This document shows positions 1 to 6,636 of a stretch of DNA of 21,326 nt, in pieces. The position numbers were made by a program, and so were the translations under genes. The stretch comes from Planifilum sp021793745 (GTDB lineage: Bacteria > Bacillota > Bacilli > Thermoactinomycetales > DSM-44946). Every line of letters begins with the position of its first letter. Position 1 is the stretch's first letter. Location of the stretch: contig CALKAM010000108.1 of assembly GCA_937983105.1 (NCBI GenBank), positions 1 to 21,326 on the forward strand, written 5' to 3'. A model generated the notes under the pieces. That model searched no databases. It worked only from the letters and a program-made list of their open reading frames with translations, and was not told the origin of the DNA.

Positions 1-1
1 T

Positions 2-100
2 GAAATCAACGATTTCTCCGCCTGGAAAGGATTCTTTTCCGTCATCCTTATCCCGGGCGTGCTTTTTCTGTTGCTGTTGGTGCGGGTTATCTTGTTTTAG
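2..100 (+). CDS. C-terminal end of an unidentified membrane protein (partial)
   Basis: The frame starting at base 2 is open to a TAG at 98-100 and gives the last 32 residues of a protein that begins upstream of the window. Nearly all of the visible part is one hydrophobic segment rich in Leu, Val, Ile and Phe, so it most likely ends in a transmembrane helix with almost no cytoplasmic tail. The stop codon is embedded in the ribosome-binding site (AGGAG, 98-102) of the toxin-like gene that follows, so the two genes are probably co-transcribed and translationally coupled. The family cannot be named from so short a piece. A part of a secretion or pilus-like apparatus would fit the prepilin-like leader of the next gene, but that is speculation. 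Confidence 0.6.
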   Translation, partial: EINDFSAWKGFFSVILIPGVLFLLLLVRVILF

Positions 101-111
101 GAGTGATCGCC

Positions 112-1518
112 GTGGGATGGTTTGATCGAGTGCGGCGAGCTTTGATTTCGAGAAGGGGCTCCTCCACCATGGAGTATGTGATCCTGATCGCGGTGGGGGT
201 TTTGTTCGCCTCTCTGCTGTATGCGGCCCTATCCAGCGACTCGATCCAGCAGGCTTTGAAAGATCGGGTGATCCAGGCGTTGACCGGGGAACTGACAGCC
301 GTTGATCCTGCGGACGATTCCCCGGACAGGGATCACGATCATTCCGACCAACCTGCCACACCCCCTGAGGCCGAATCCCCAGAGGCCGCATCCCCCGCTT
401 CCTCTCCACCGGCACCGGGAGAGGGTGATCCCGGCTTTTTGGAGGGATTGTGGAACTTCGGCGGAAAGCTGCTCGATGATACTACGCAGTGGTTTGTCGA
501 TATTTATGAGAAGGATATCAAGGGCGCCTGGAATAATCCGCTCGGTTATTTCCAGGAAGTCGTCGGCTGGGAAGATATAAAGCATTCCTGGCAAAAACTC
601 TGGGATGATCCCTTGCAGTACTTGAAAGACTCCTGGGACAATACCGTTGAAGGCTGGAATGAATTCTGGGCGAATCCCATCGAAAACGGGGCCAAACTGA
701 TCTTTGACTGGGAGCAATTTGCCGAATCTTGGCGCGGCAAGGATGATAACGGCCGGCAGATCCCGCTCCCGAACCGGATCTGGGGCGTTGTCGAAAGCCT
801 TCCCACACCAGCGAAAGCGATCAAGATCGTCAGCGCCGCCGATGGCATTTTCATCCATGATGCGTGCGCCAAGAAAAAGGGAAATTCGGGATGTGGCGGC
901 AAAAAAACAGATCCCGATAGGGATAGTAATACAAAAATCAATGAGATTCTTGGCAAAAAACACCTGGATGATGATGAACTCACCAACGAACTGATCAAAC
1001 ATGTTAATGAAGAACATTTTGATAAACTGTATCAGTCGCTGCGCGAAAGATACCCTGAGGAAAAGGCGAAGGCCATCGCCCGGAACCTTTCGCTTGGCGT
1101 TGCCTTCAACAAAAAGATGCAAGCCAAATACCCATACAATGAAGTCTACGTTGAATATTCGAAAAAGGACGGCACTGAAACGAAAGTAAGATTGGACTCT
1201 TATGTTCCTGGCGAAGAAATCATCTCCCGTAAATACACCCAATTGGCTGCCGTCAAACCGGAAACCGCCAAGAAATATATTGATGAACTTGTGGGAAAAT
1301 ATCCACCTAACGCCAAGATTGCCGACGTGCCCACCCAGAAGAAAGGTTCGGGACATTCGAATGACGGATTGGCTGGAGATGTATTAGAGGGTGATATGAT
1401 CCTGGAGGTTCCCGTCCAAAAGAAAGATGTGCCGAAAGAAATTTTGGATTATGCCACGAAGAAAGATGTCATAATCAGAGACGAAACCGGCCGCGTGCTT
1501 AACCCGGAGGCGCTTTAG
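112..1518 (+). CDS. polymorphic-toxin-like protein with Flp/Tad-type prepilin leader
   Basis: The start chosen is GTG at 112, 9 nt after AGGAG; the GTG at 103 has no spacer. The product is 468 aa. Residues 14-22 read RRG-SSTM-EY: Gly16, then Glu and Tyr at +5 and +6, followed by a hydrophobic helix (about 22-44). This is the layout of a class III (Flp-type) prepilin signal. Next come a Pro/Ala/Asp/Glu-rich linker (about 55-105), a Trp-rich region with three spaced WxxP units (W140, W164, W186), a charged region, and a C-terminal module (about 330-468). The module contains RLDSY (D362), then EE...SRK (E368/E369, K374), and ends in a conserved-looking ILEVPVQ and IIRDE stretch. The Asp/Glu/Lys spacing recalls a PD-(D/E)xK nuclease-like fold, but the activity is inferred. 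The gene precedes a putative immunity gene by 23 nt, and the tail recurs at 2135-2410. It is the C-terminal module plus this context, not the leader, that suggests a toxin. Confidence 0.75.
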   Translation: MGWFDRVRRALISRRGSSTMEYVILIAVGVLFASLLYAALSSDSIQQALKDRVIQALTGELTAVDPADDSPDRDHDHSDQPATPPEAESPEAASPASSPPAPGEGDPGFLEGLWNFGGKLLDDTTQWFVDIYEKDIKGAWNNPLGYFQEVVGWEDIKHSWQKLWDDPLQYLKDSWDNTVEGWNEFWANPIENGAKLIFDWEQFAESWRGKDDNGRQIPLPNRIWGVVESLPTPAKAIKIVSAADGIFIHDACAKKKGNSGCGGKKTDPDRDSNTKINEILGKKHLDDDELTNELIKHVNEEHFDKLYQSLRERYPEEKAKAIARNLSLGVAFNKKMQAKYPYNEVYVEYSKKDGTETKVRLDSYVPGEEIISRKYTQLAAVKPETAKKYIDELVGKYPPNAKIADVPTQKKGSGHSNDGLAGDVLEGDMILEVPVQKKDVPKEILDYATKKDVIIRDETGRVLNPEAL

Positions 1519-1541
1519 TAATAATAAGAGGTGAGGATTTC

Positions 1542-2054
1542 ATGAAAATAGAGTTTTTCAAGCGTTGGGGAAGACGCAGGGGAATCGATAATCTTTCTTA
1601 TGAACAGGCGAAACGATATCACGAAAAGGAAAAGTCCTATGTAGCAGTGTTCTCGGACGAGAAGCCGCGATTTATTGTCGGGGTTTATTTCGATAAAATA
1701 GCCTATTATTGTACTGTAAAATATCTCAACGAAAATCTTAAAACAGCAAGATTGGATGGTTACATTTTTCACAACCACAAATTGTTTTTGAGGAATGTAC
1801 AGGTATCGTATCATGACGAAAGTGAAATCAGAGGAATATCGTATCTTTATGAAACTGACGGCCGATATCGGAAGCGGATCGATTATAAGGATTTCAAGAA
1901 TGAAGTGGAGTACGGAACCTGCGATGTTTCCAACCATTTTCGCGAGATGATCCGGTTTGGGAATTACGACTCCATCCTGTCCGAAGAGGCGAGGCGCATG
2001 TTGCGCGAAGGAAAGGAGGAAAGTCAAGAATCCGACGGCAAGTCGGAAACGTGA
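1542..2054 (+). CDS. putative immunity protein, copy 1
   Basis: This is a 170-aa, soluble, charged protein with no signal peptide or membrane segment, starting at ATG 1542 behind an excellent GAGGTGAGG ribosome-binding site. It lies 23 nt after the toxin-like gene, ahead of a terminator, which is the usual place for the cognate immunity gene. A diverged paralogue lies at 2424-2906. The two share the N-terminal (F)F.RWG...LSYEQAKR and (S)DEKPRF stretches, the YLYETDGRYRK segment, and a nearly identical C-terminal part (VEYGTCDVS, HFREMI, FGNYDSIL, EEARR). The middle and several loops differ. I do not recognise a named immunity family, so the role rests on position and on duplication together with the toxin tail. 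Many codons end in A or T, unlike the GC-rich metabolic genes downstream, which suggests acquired DNA. Confidence 0.65.
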   Translation: MKIEFFKRWGRRRGIDNLSYEQAKRYHEKEKSYVAVFSDEKPRFIVGVYFDKIAYYCTVKYLNENLKTARLDGYIFHNHKLFLRNVQVSYHDESEIRGISYLYETDGRYRKRIDYKDFKNEVEYGTCDVSNHFREMIRFGNYDSILSEEARRMLREGKEESQESDGKSET

Positions 2055-2082
2055 AGGTGGAGTAAACGTGCATATTCTCAAG

Positions 2083-2116
2083 GACACCCGGTCGATTTCC
2101 AGCCGGGTGTCTTTTG
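2083..2116 (+). terminator. rho-independent terminator after immunity gene 1
   Basis: A perfect 9-bp stem GACACCCGG (2083-2091) and CCGGGTGTC (2103-2111) with an 11-nt loop is followed by TTTT. It should end the transcript of the toxin-immunity pair. A near-copy follows the second immunity gene. Confidence 0.8.
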
Positions 2117-2410
2117 ATTGGGTGTTTGGATAGCCTGGCCGCTACCAAACTGAAAACCAAAAAGGAATACATCAATGAAATACTGCGGAAATATAGACGT
2201 GGTACCAAAATCGCCGATGTTCCCACTCAGCGGAAAGGTTCGGGACACCCTATTGAAGGATTGGCAGGACAAGCATTAAGTACTGACAGTGTTATGATCC
2301 TGGAGGTTCCTGTTCAAAAGAATAAAGTGCCGAAAGAGATTTTGGATTATGCCAAAGAGAGAGGCATTGTAATTAGAGATGAACAAGGCCGTGTACTTAA
2401 CTCAAAGTAA
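2114..2410 (+). pseudogene. orphan toxin C-terminal tail (5'-truncated copy)
   Basis: From about 2135 this open frame aligns with residues 378-468 of the toxin at 112-1518: SLAATK against QLAAVK, then KIADVPTQ, KGSGH, MILEVPVQ, VPKEILDYA, IRDE and GRVLN. The 5' part is absent, including the segment with D362, E369 and K374, and there is no prepilin leader. The frame opens inside the preceding terminator, has only a TTG at 2114 and shows no ribosome-binding site, so it is probably not translated by itself. It is nevertheless free of stops through its 92 aligned codons, and its TAA lies only 13 nt before the second immunity ATG. This is the orphan-tail arrangement common at polymorphic toxin loci, where it can serve as donor sequence for tail exchange. 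It could also simply be decaying debris. Confidence 0.7.
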
Positions 2411-2423
2411 GAGGTGAGGATTT

Positions 2424-2906
2424 ATGAAAATGGAGTTTTTTGAGCGCTGGGGAGCATACTGGAAAGAAGGAATTAATAAACTTTCCTACGAGCAGGCCAA
2501 GCGATTTCATAAAAAGGAAAAGCCCTATATTGTAATTATCTCGGACGAAAAACCGCGATTTCTTGTCGGAATCCATTTCAACTATGAGGGTTATTTTTGT
2601 AGTGTGGATTATCTCAACAAAGATCTTGAATCAGTACTATTGGAAGCTTATGTTTATCACAATCAACAGTTGTTCCTGAAAAATATTCAAAAATGGCATC
2701 GTGATGGAAGAGAAATTAGTCTTGTGACCTATCTCTATGAAACGGATGGAAGGTATCGGAAAAACTTTTTCATTGGTGGCAAGGAAACGGACGACGTGGA
2801 ATACGGAACCTGCGATGTATCCAGTCATTTTCGCGAGATGATCCAATTTGGGAATTACGACTCCATCCTGCCCGAAGAGGCCAGGCGCGGTTTGAGCGGG
2901 GGTTGA
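2424..2906 (+). CDS. putative immunity protein, copy 2
   Basis: This 160-aa paralogue of the protein at 1542-2054 starts at ATG 2424 behind the same GAGGTGAGG ribosome-binding site. It shares the N-terminal SYEQAKR and SDEKPRF stretches, YLYETDGRYRK, and the C-terminal VEYGTCDVS to EEARR block. It differs across the middle and lacks the charged C-terminal extension of copy 1. It is preceded only by a truncated toxin tail, so if it is an immunity gene it probably protects against a toxin variant made by other strains or by an earlier form of this locus. How it is transcribed is unclear, because a terminator sits between it and copy 1 and I see no convincing promoter in between. Confidence 0.65.
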   Translation: MKMEFFERWGAYWKEGINKLSYEQAKRFHKKEKPYIVIISDEKPRFLVGIHFNYEGYFCSVDYLNKDLESVLLEAYVYHNQQLFLKNIQKWHRDGREISLVTYLYETDGRYRKNFFIGGKETDDVEYGTCDVSSHFREMIQFGNYDSILPEEARRGLSGG

Positions 2907-2951
2907 GGAAGAGCATTCGCGGAGATAAAACGATGGGCTCGAAATTGTTTC

Positions 2952-2987
2952 GGGACACCCGGGTGATGACCAATCGGGTGTCCCTTT
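2952..2987 (+). terminator. terminator after immunity gene 2
   Basis: A perfect 10-bp stem GGGACACCCG (2952-2961) and CGGGTGTCCC (2975-2984) with a 13-nt loop is followed by only TTT. The core GGACACCCG matches the terminator of the first unit, so it was duplicated with the cassette. Confidence 0.65.
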
Positions 2988-3111
2988 GTCGATGGATGCG
3001 GGTTCCGAGCTGAAAAAAGCGCGCCGGGAGGCTTCGATTTGTGGGCATTTTGGATGTTTTTCTAGGCGGGAAAGGGCTGCCGAAGACCTCTTGCGGAGAG
3101 CTGCCGGCAAG

Positions 3112-3127
3112 CCCCCAAGTTTGGGGG
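3112..3127 (-). terminator. tight hairpin downstream of the reductase gene (weak terminator)
   Basis: CCCCCAA (3112-3118) and TTGGGGG (3121-3127) form a short GC-rich hairpin with a minimal loop, about 50 nt beyond the stop of the minus-strand reductase gene. There is no T-run on either strand, so its role in termination is uncertain. The rest of 2989-3174 shows no gene. Confidence 0.3.
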
Positions 3128-3174
3128 AAGGGGAAACGGTCTATCTAGAGTCCTTCACGTTTAAGAATCGTAAC

Positions 3175-3987
3175 TTAGCTTCGGAAGTGATCCAGAATGT
3201 CGTCATGGGTGATCCGCAACTCCTCGGGCCAATCCCGCTTGGACAGGACGGCGAGGGTGCGGTCGGCGGGGTGGGAGATCGCCTTGACGCGCTCCTTCGG
3301 GTAGCCCAGGCGGAAGACCAGTTCCCGGTAGAATTCCGCCTGGCTCATGATATCCACGGACCCCAGATGAAAGATTCCCTCCGGCCTGTGGCGGAGGAGG
3401 AAAGCGATCTGCCGGGCCAGCATCTCGTCGGTGTGGCGGTTGGCGAAAAAGTTGTCGTGGTATTCGACGGTTTCGCCCCGTTTGAGCCGTTCCATAAGCT
3501 GCGTCACCCGGGGAACGTCCCTGCCGAAGACCGCCGGAAAGCGCAGGATGCGAAGCCGGCTTCCCAGGACGGATGCCATCATCTCTTCGCAGGCGTCCTT
3601 GAAACGGCCGTATTCGCTTTCGGGTACGGGCGGCTCTTCCTCCGTGTGGGGATTCTGTGTGGAACCGTCGAACACCGCGGAAGTGGAGCAGAACCATACG
3701 TCACAGGGAGATCCTTTGGCCAGTTCCGCCACGGCCCGGTGGAAGCGGAGCTGTTTCCCGTAATCCCCCCGCAGCGCCAGAAGAACCGCATCCGGCCGGA
3801 TGCGGTCCCAAAGGCGCTCGAGCTTTCGGAAATCCTCCAAATCCAGACGGTGACACCGATCGGAAGGGAGAGGGGGCCGGTTGTTCCGGCAGGTGCCGTG
3901 GACGGTGTACTTGGTGTCGCCCTCCAACCGCCGGACGAGGGCCTTGCCCACGGCGCCGCTTGCGCCGAATAGGAGGAGGCGGGTCAT
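3175..3987 (-). CDS. RmlD-like NAD(P)-dependent sugar epimerase/reductase family protein
   Basis: This 270-aa short-chain-dehydrogenase-type protein has an N-terminal Rossmann nucleotide-binding motif GASGAVG (residues 8-14). A STSAVFDG segment (101-108) resembles the STDYVFDG of dTDP-4-dehydrorhamnose reductases (RmlD). The catalytic pair is YGRFK (Y126, K130). Length and layout fit the RmlD/extended-SDR group, but the substrate cannot be told, and no rhamnose genes are nearby. It starts 16 nt after the acuC stop, behind an AGGGGGA ribosome-binding site, so it is probably the last gene of the acuB-acuC transcript. A link with acetate metabolism is not obvious and may only reflect co-transcription. 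Confidence 0.8.
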   Translation of the reverse strand: MTRLLLFGASGAVGKALVRRLEGDTKYTVHGTCRNNRPPLPSDRCHRLDLEDFRKLERLWDRIRPDAVLLALRGDYGKQLRFHRAVAELAKGSPCDVWFCSTSAVFDGSTQNPHTEEEPPVPESEYGRFKDACEEMMASVLGSRLRILRFPAVFGRDVPRVTQLMERLKRGETVEYHDNFFANRHTDEMLARQIAFLLRHRPEGIFHLGSVDIMSQAEFYRELVFRLGYPKERVKAISHPADRTLAVLSKRDWPEELRITHDDILDHFRS

Positions 3988-4003
3988 CGGGATATCCCCC
4001 CTG

Positions 4004-5161
4004 CTACAAGTGGTTTTGGATCATTTGCAGGACCTGGTCCGCGGTGCGCCGGTTTTTTTCCGTGATCTCTGCCCGGCGGGGAATGGGAGCGAACAGGCCG
4101 TCCGGATCGTGCAGGGTTTGGGGCAAGTCCACAGGACTTTCCGGCTGCCACCGCTTGAGCCATTCCGCCGGGATGGCCGCTTCTTCCGGGGCGCAGTCGT
4201 TCATTTCCGCCCACAACCAGGTCCAGGCCCGGGGAACCACCCGCCACATGTCGTAACCGCCCCCGCCGACGGCGATCCACCGGCCGTCGCACAGTTCGTG
4301 GGCCAGCTGATGGACGGTCCGGGGGATTTCCCGGTAGATCCGCATCGTCGCCGACAGATGGGTGAGGGGGTCGTACCGGTGGGCGTCGCAGCCGTTTTGC
4401 GACAGGATCACATCGGGGCGGAACCGGCGGGCCGCTTCCGGCACGACGCGGCGAAAGGCGTCCAGCCAGGACTCGTCCTCGGTGAAGGCGTCCAGGGGAA
4501 GATTGATGCTGGTTCCGAATCCCGGCCCCTGACCCCGTTCGTAAACGGAACCGGTGCCGGGAAACAGGTATTTGCCCGTTTCGTGGATGGAGATGGTCAT
4601 GACCTGCGGGTCGTCGTAGAAGGCCCATTGCACCCCGTCTCCGTGGTGGGCGTCGGTGTCGATGTACAGAACCCGGGCGTCGTATTCCTTCCGCAGCCAG
4701 GCGATGGCCACCGCCGCATCGTTGTAGATGCAAAAACCGGAGGCGCGCCCCCGGAGGGCGTGATGAAGCCCGCCCGCGAGGTTGAGGGCGTGTTCGCACT
4801 TCCCCGACATCACCTGTTCGGCGGCGACGAGGGTGCCGCCGACGACGGTGGCCGCCGCCTCGTGCATGCCCGGAAAGACGGGATTGTCTTCCGTTCCCAG
4901 TCCGCAGGCTTCCAGACGCTCCGTGGAAAGGGCGCCGCCGGCGGCTTGTTTCACCGTCTCGATGAAGTTTGCCTCATGGGTGCGGGCCAATTCGGCATCC
5001 GTGGCCTGCCGGGGATCGATCAGCTGTTTCTCTTCGATCCAGCCGAAGGACCGGATCAGGTCGAGGGTGAGCTGGATTCGTTTCGGCTGGAAAGGGTGGC
5101 TATCATGAAAGCGGTACCGCAGGAATGCATCGCCGTAGACCATCAGGGCCGAATGTTTCAC
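4004..5161 (-). CDS. acuC: acetoin utilization protein AcuC, class I/II histone-deacetylase-like protein deacetylase
   Basis: The protein is about 385 aa. The start chosen is GTG at 5161: it follows GGAGGGATCCAA, overlaps the acuB stop as GTGA, and gives a length close to Bacillus subtilis AcuC; the longer frame to 5200 would overlap acuB further. The zinc-dependent deacetylase fold shows as YRFHDSHPF near the N-terminus, AGGLHHA with the paired catalytic His, then DTDAHHGDG with metal-binding Asp and His. In B. subtilis AcuC removes the acetyl group from the active-site lysine of AcsA and so reactivates it. The matching acetyltransferase (acuA) and target (acsA) are both close by, so the same role is expected here. 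Confidence 0.93.
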   Translation of the reverse strand: MKHSALMVYGDAFLRYRFHDSHPFQPKRIQLTLDLIRSFGWIEEKQLIDPRQATDAELARTHEANFIETVKQAAGGALSTERLEACGLGTEDNPVFPGMHEAAATVVGGTLVAAEQVMSGKCEHALNLAGGLHHALRGRASGFCIYNDAAVAIAWLRKEYDARVLYIDTDAHHGDGVQWAFYDDPQVMTISIHETGKYLFPGTGSVYERGQGPGFGTSINLPLDAFTEDESWLDAFRRVVPEAARRFRPDVILSQNGCDAHRYDPLTHLSATMRIYREIPRTVHQLAHELCDGRWIAVGGGGYDMWRVVPRAWTWLWAEMNDCAPEEAAIPAEWLKRWQPESPVDLPQTLHDPDGLFAPIPRRAEITEKNRRTADQVLQMIQNHL

Positions 5162-5811
5162 TTGGATCCCTCCGGCTCCTGGTCTCCCACAGGTGGCCAC
5201 AGGACTCGGTGACCGGCCGCCCGGAGCTCCCGGACAATGTCGTCGATCAGCATCGTCTCCGCCCGAAAGACGATGCGCCGGGTGTTTTCGCGGGTTCCCG
5301 GATGCATGATGACGCTCAGGAGATTGGCTTTGTGCTGGCGGAACACCCGGGCGGCATCCGCCAGCATGCCGGCTCGGTCGGGCACCTCGATTTCCACCCG
5401 TTGACTGGGCCTGTCGACGCCGAAAAGCTCGATCAGGGTGTGAAGGACATCGGTCTGGGTGACGATGCCGACCAGCCGCTCCTCCTGAAGGACGGGCAGG
5501 CAGCCGATGCGGTGTTCATACATGAGCCGGGCGGCGTCTTCGATGAAATCGAGGGGATGGGCGGTGATCACCTCCCTTTTCATGATGGACGAAATCGGCT
5601 GTTCGAGAGTGTCGTCCTGGGGGTTTTTCTCCAGGATGGAGGGGCAGGCTTCCCGCAGATCGCGGTCGGTCACAATGCCCACGAGCCGGTCCCCATCCGT
5701 CACGGGAAGGTGGCGAATCCGGTGTTCCTGAAGCAGTTGAAGGGCCTGTTTCAGCGTCGTGTCCGGTCCGGCGGTGTGGACACGGCGGTGCATGATTTCT
5801 TCGATCAGCAT
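5158..5811 (-). CDS. acuB: AcuB, paired CBS domains plus ACT domain
   Basis: The protein is 217 aa, close to the usual AcuB length. Two CBS domains occupy about residues 1-60 (HRIRHLPVTDGDRLVGIVTDRDL) and 75-130 (HRIGCLPVLQEERLVGIVTQTDV). An ACT-like domain starts around 138 (EIEVPDRAGMLADAARVF). CBS pairs typically bind adenine nucleotides and ACT domains small ligands, so AcuB is thought to be a sensor, but its exact part in acetate or acetoin use is not established. It starts behind AAGGGGAT and overlaps acuC by 4 nt, so the two are translationally coupled. A hairpin with terminator character separates it from acuA. Confidence 0.92.
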   Translation of the reverse strand: MLIEEIMHRRVHTAGPDTTLKQALQLLQEHRIRHLPVTDGDRLVGIVTDRDLREACPSILEKNPQDDTLEQPISSIMKREVITAHPLDFIEDAARLMYEHRIGCLPVLQEERLVGIVTQTDVLHTLIELFGVDRPSQRVEIEVPDRAGMLADAARVFRQHKANLLSVIMHPGTRENTRRIVFRAETMLIDDIVRELRAAGHRVLWPPVGDQEPEGSK

Positions 5812-5861
5812 GATGAAATCCCCTTTTTTCCGTATTCCGAAAAAGCAGTTTCTTCGGTTTT

Positions 5862-5867
5862 ATTCTA
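5862..5867 (-). promoter_or_regulatory. possible -10 element of an acuB-acuC promoter
   Basis: Reading on the minus strand, TAGAAT lies about 50 nt upstream of the acuB start, with a poor -35 (TTTATT) 17 nt further upstream. It lies beyond the acuA terminator-like hairpin, so it would let acuBC be transcribed independently. Weak candidate. Confidence 0.3.
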
Positions 5868-5893
5868 CCTTTTCGTCCGCAGGAAATAAAGAA

Positions 5894-5913
5894 ACGGATC
5901 CTGAGCGATCCGT
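5894..5913 (-). terminator. terminator-like hairpin between acuA and acuB
   Basis: ACGGATC (5894-5900) and GATCCGT (5907-5913) form a perfect 7-bp stem with a 6-nt loop. Read on the minus strand, the stem is followed by TTCTTTATTT. It sits in the 151-nt gap between acuA and acuB and would end or attenuate the acuA transcript. Confidence 0.6.
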
Positions 5914-5962
5914 CGGTGATGCCGGCCAGAGGACCGGGAAGCGTTTTTTCTTTCCGATGAGG

Positions 5963-6595
5963 TCAGTAGAAATGCCGGTGGATGAAGCGGAGACGGTCAA
6001 ACTTTTCGATGGATTCCAGGGGAACGTTTTTGCCGATGCGGGCCATCAGGCAGTTGGCGGGATGGGCGGTGATTTCCGGATCGTCGGTGGCAAACCACTC
6101 CATTCCCACACTGCCCATCACCTTTTCCATCACTTTGCGGTATTCCCAGACGGACAGGCCGGTTCCCTTCAGATCCCAGTGCCAGTAATATTCCGTCGAG
6201 ATGACAATGTAGTTTTCCATCGCGGGATCGGCGAAGGCGGTTTTCAGCATGGCCTTGGCCACTCCGTATTGGCGGTACGGGGGCGCCACCTCGATGGCCC
6301 CCAGTTCCAGCAGGTCCTCCATCTTTCCTTCGGACCATCGTTCCATCGGATCCGGGTAGAGAAAGGAGACATAGCCGACGATGGTGTCATCCGTCCGGGC
6401 GATGATGATCCGTCCTTCGGGCAGACGGGCGATTCCGATCATCGCTTTCCGCTGCTTCTCCGGCGGTCGAAAGGCGACCAGACCCTCGTGGAAGGGATAC
6501 CGTTCAAGGGTTTCCGGTGGTACGGGGCCTTCCGTCAACAGCCGTTTCTCACCGGTATCCAGAACGATGCGGTGATACCGTTTGATGTGTTCCAT
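5963..6595 (-). CDS. acuA: AcuA, GNAT-family protein acetyltransferase acting on AcsA
   Basis: The protein is 210 aa, the same length as B. subtilis AcuA. It has the GNAT acetyl-CoA-binding motif near residues 95-115 (LGAIEVAPPYRQYGVAKAML, with the Q/R-x-x-G-x-A signature RQYGVA). AcuA acetylates the conserved C-terminal lysine of acetyl-CoA synthetase AcsA and shuts it off. The start at 6595 is preceded by GGAGGTGG with a rather long spacer of about 12 nt. The gene is divergent from acsA, sharing a 180-nt intergenic region, as in B. subtilis, so enzyme and modifier can be co-regulated. Confidence 0.93.
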   Translation of the reverse strand: MEHIKRYHRIVLDTGEKRLLTEGPVPPETLERYPFHEGLVAFRPPEKQRKAMIGIARLPEGRIIIARTDDTIVGYVSFLYPDPMERWSEGKMEDLLELGAIEVAPPYRQYGVAKAMLKTAFADPAMENYIVISTEYYWHWDLKGTGLSVWEYRKVMEKVMGSVGMEWFATDDPEITAHPANCLMARIGKNVPLESIEKFDRLRFIHRHFY

Positions 6596-6636
6596 GGGGC
6601 GGAGCTGCCACCTCCGGGAGTGCTTGATGTGGTTTC

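Larger units (their letters stand above)
1243..2116 (+). repeat. tandem duplication, unit A (toxin tail - immunity - terminator)
   Basis: Unit A spans the last 91 codons of the toxin, the shared GAGGTGAGGATTT leader, immunity gene 1 and the GACACCC hairpin. Unit B (2135-2988) repeats the same order. Divergence between the units is uneven: highest inside the immunity genes, lowest in the ribosome-binding leader and the 3' end of the immunity genes. Confidence 0.75.
2135..2988 (+). repeat. tandem duplication, unit B (orphan tail - immunity - terminator)
   Basis: This is the diverged second copy of unit A, starting abruptly at a codon equivalent to toxin residue 378 about 20 nt after the first terminator and ending in the second GGACACCC hairpin. 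The sharp left edge indicates that the copy was 5'-truncated when it formed or by a later deletion. Confidence 0.7.

Noticed and set aside
2986..3972. Long plus-strand open frame opposite the RmlD-like gene
   Set aside because: It is the antisense shadow of a clear SDR gene with motifs and a ribosome-binding site on the minus strand.
3881..5212. Long plus-strand open frame opposite acuC
   Set aside because: It is the antisense of acuC in GC-rich DNA, with no recognisable motifs.
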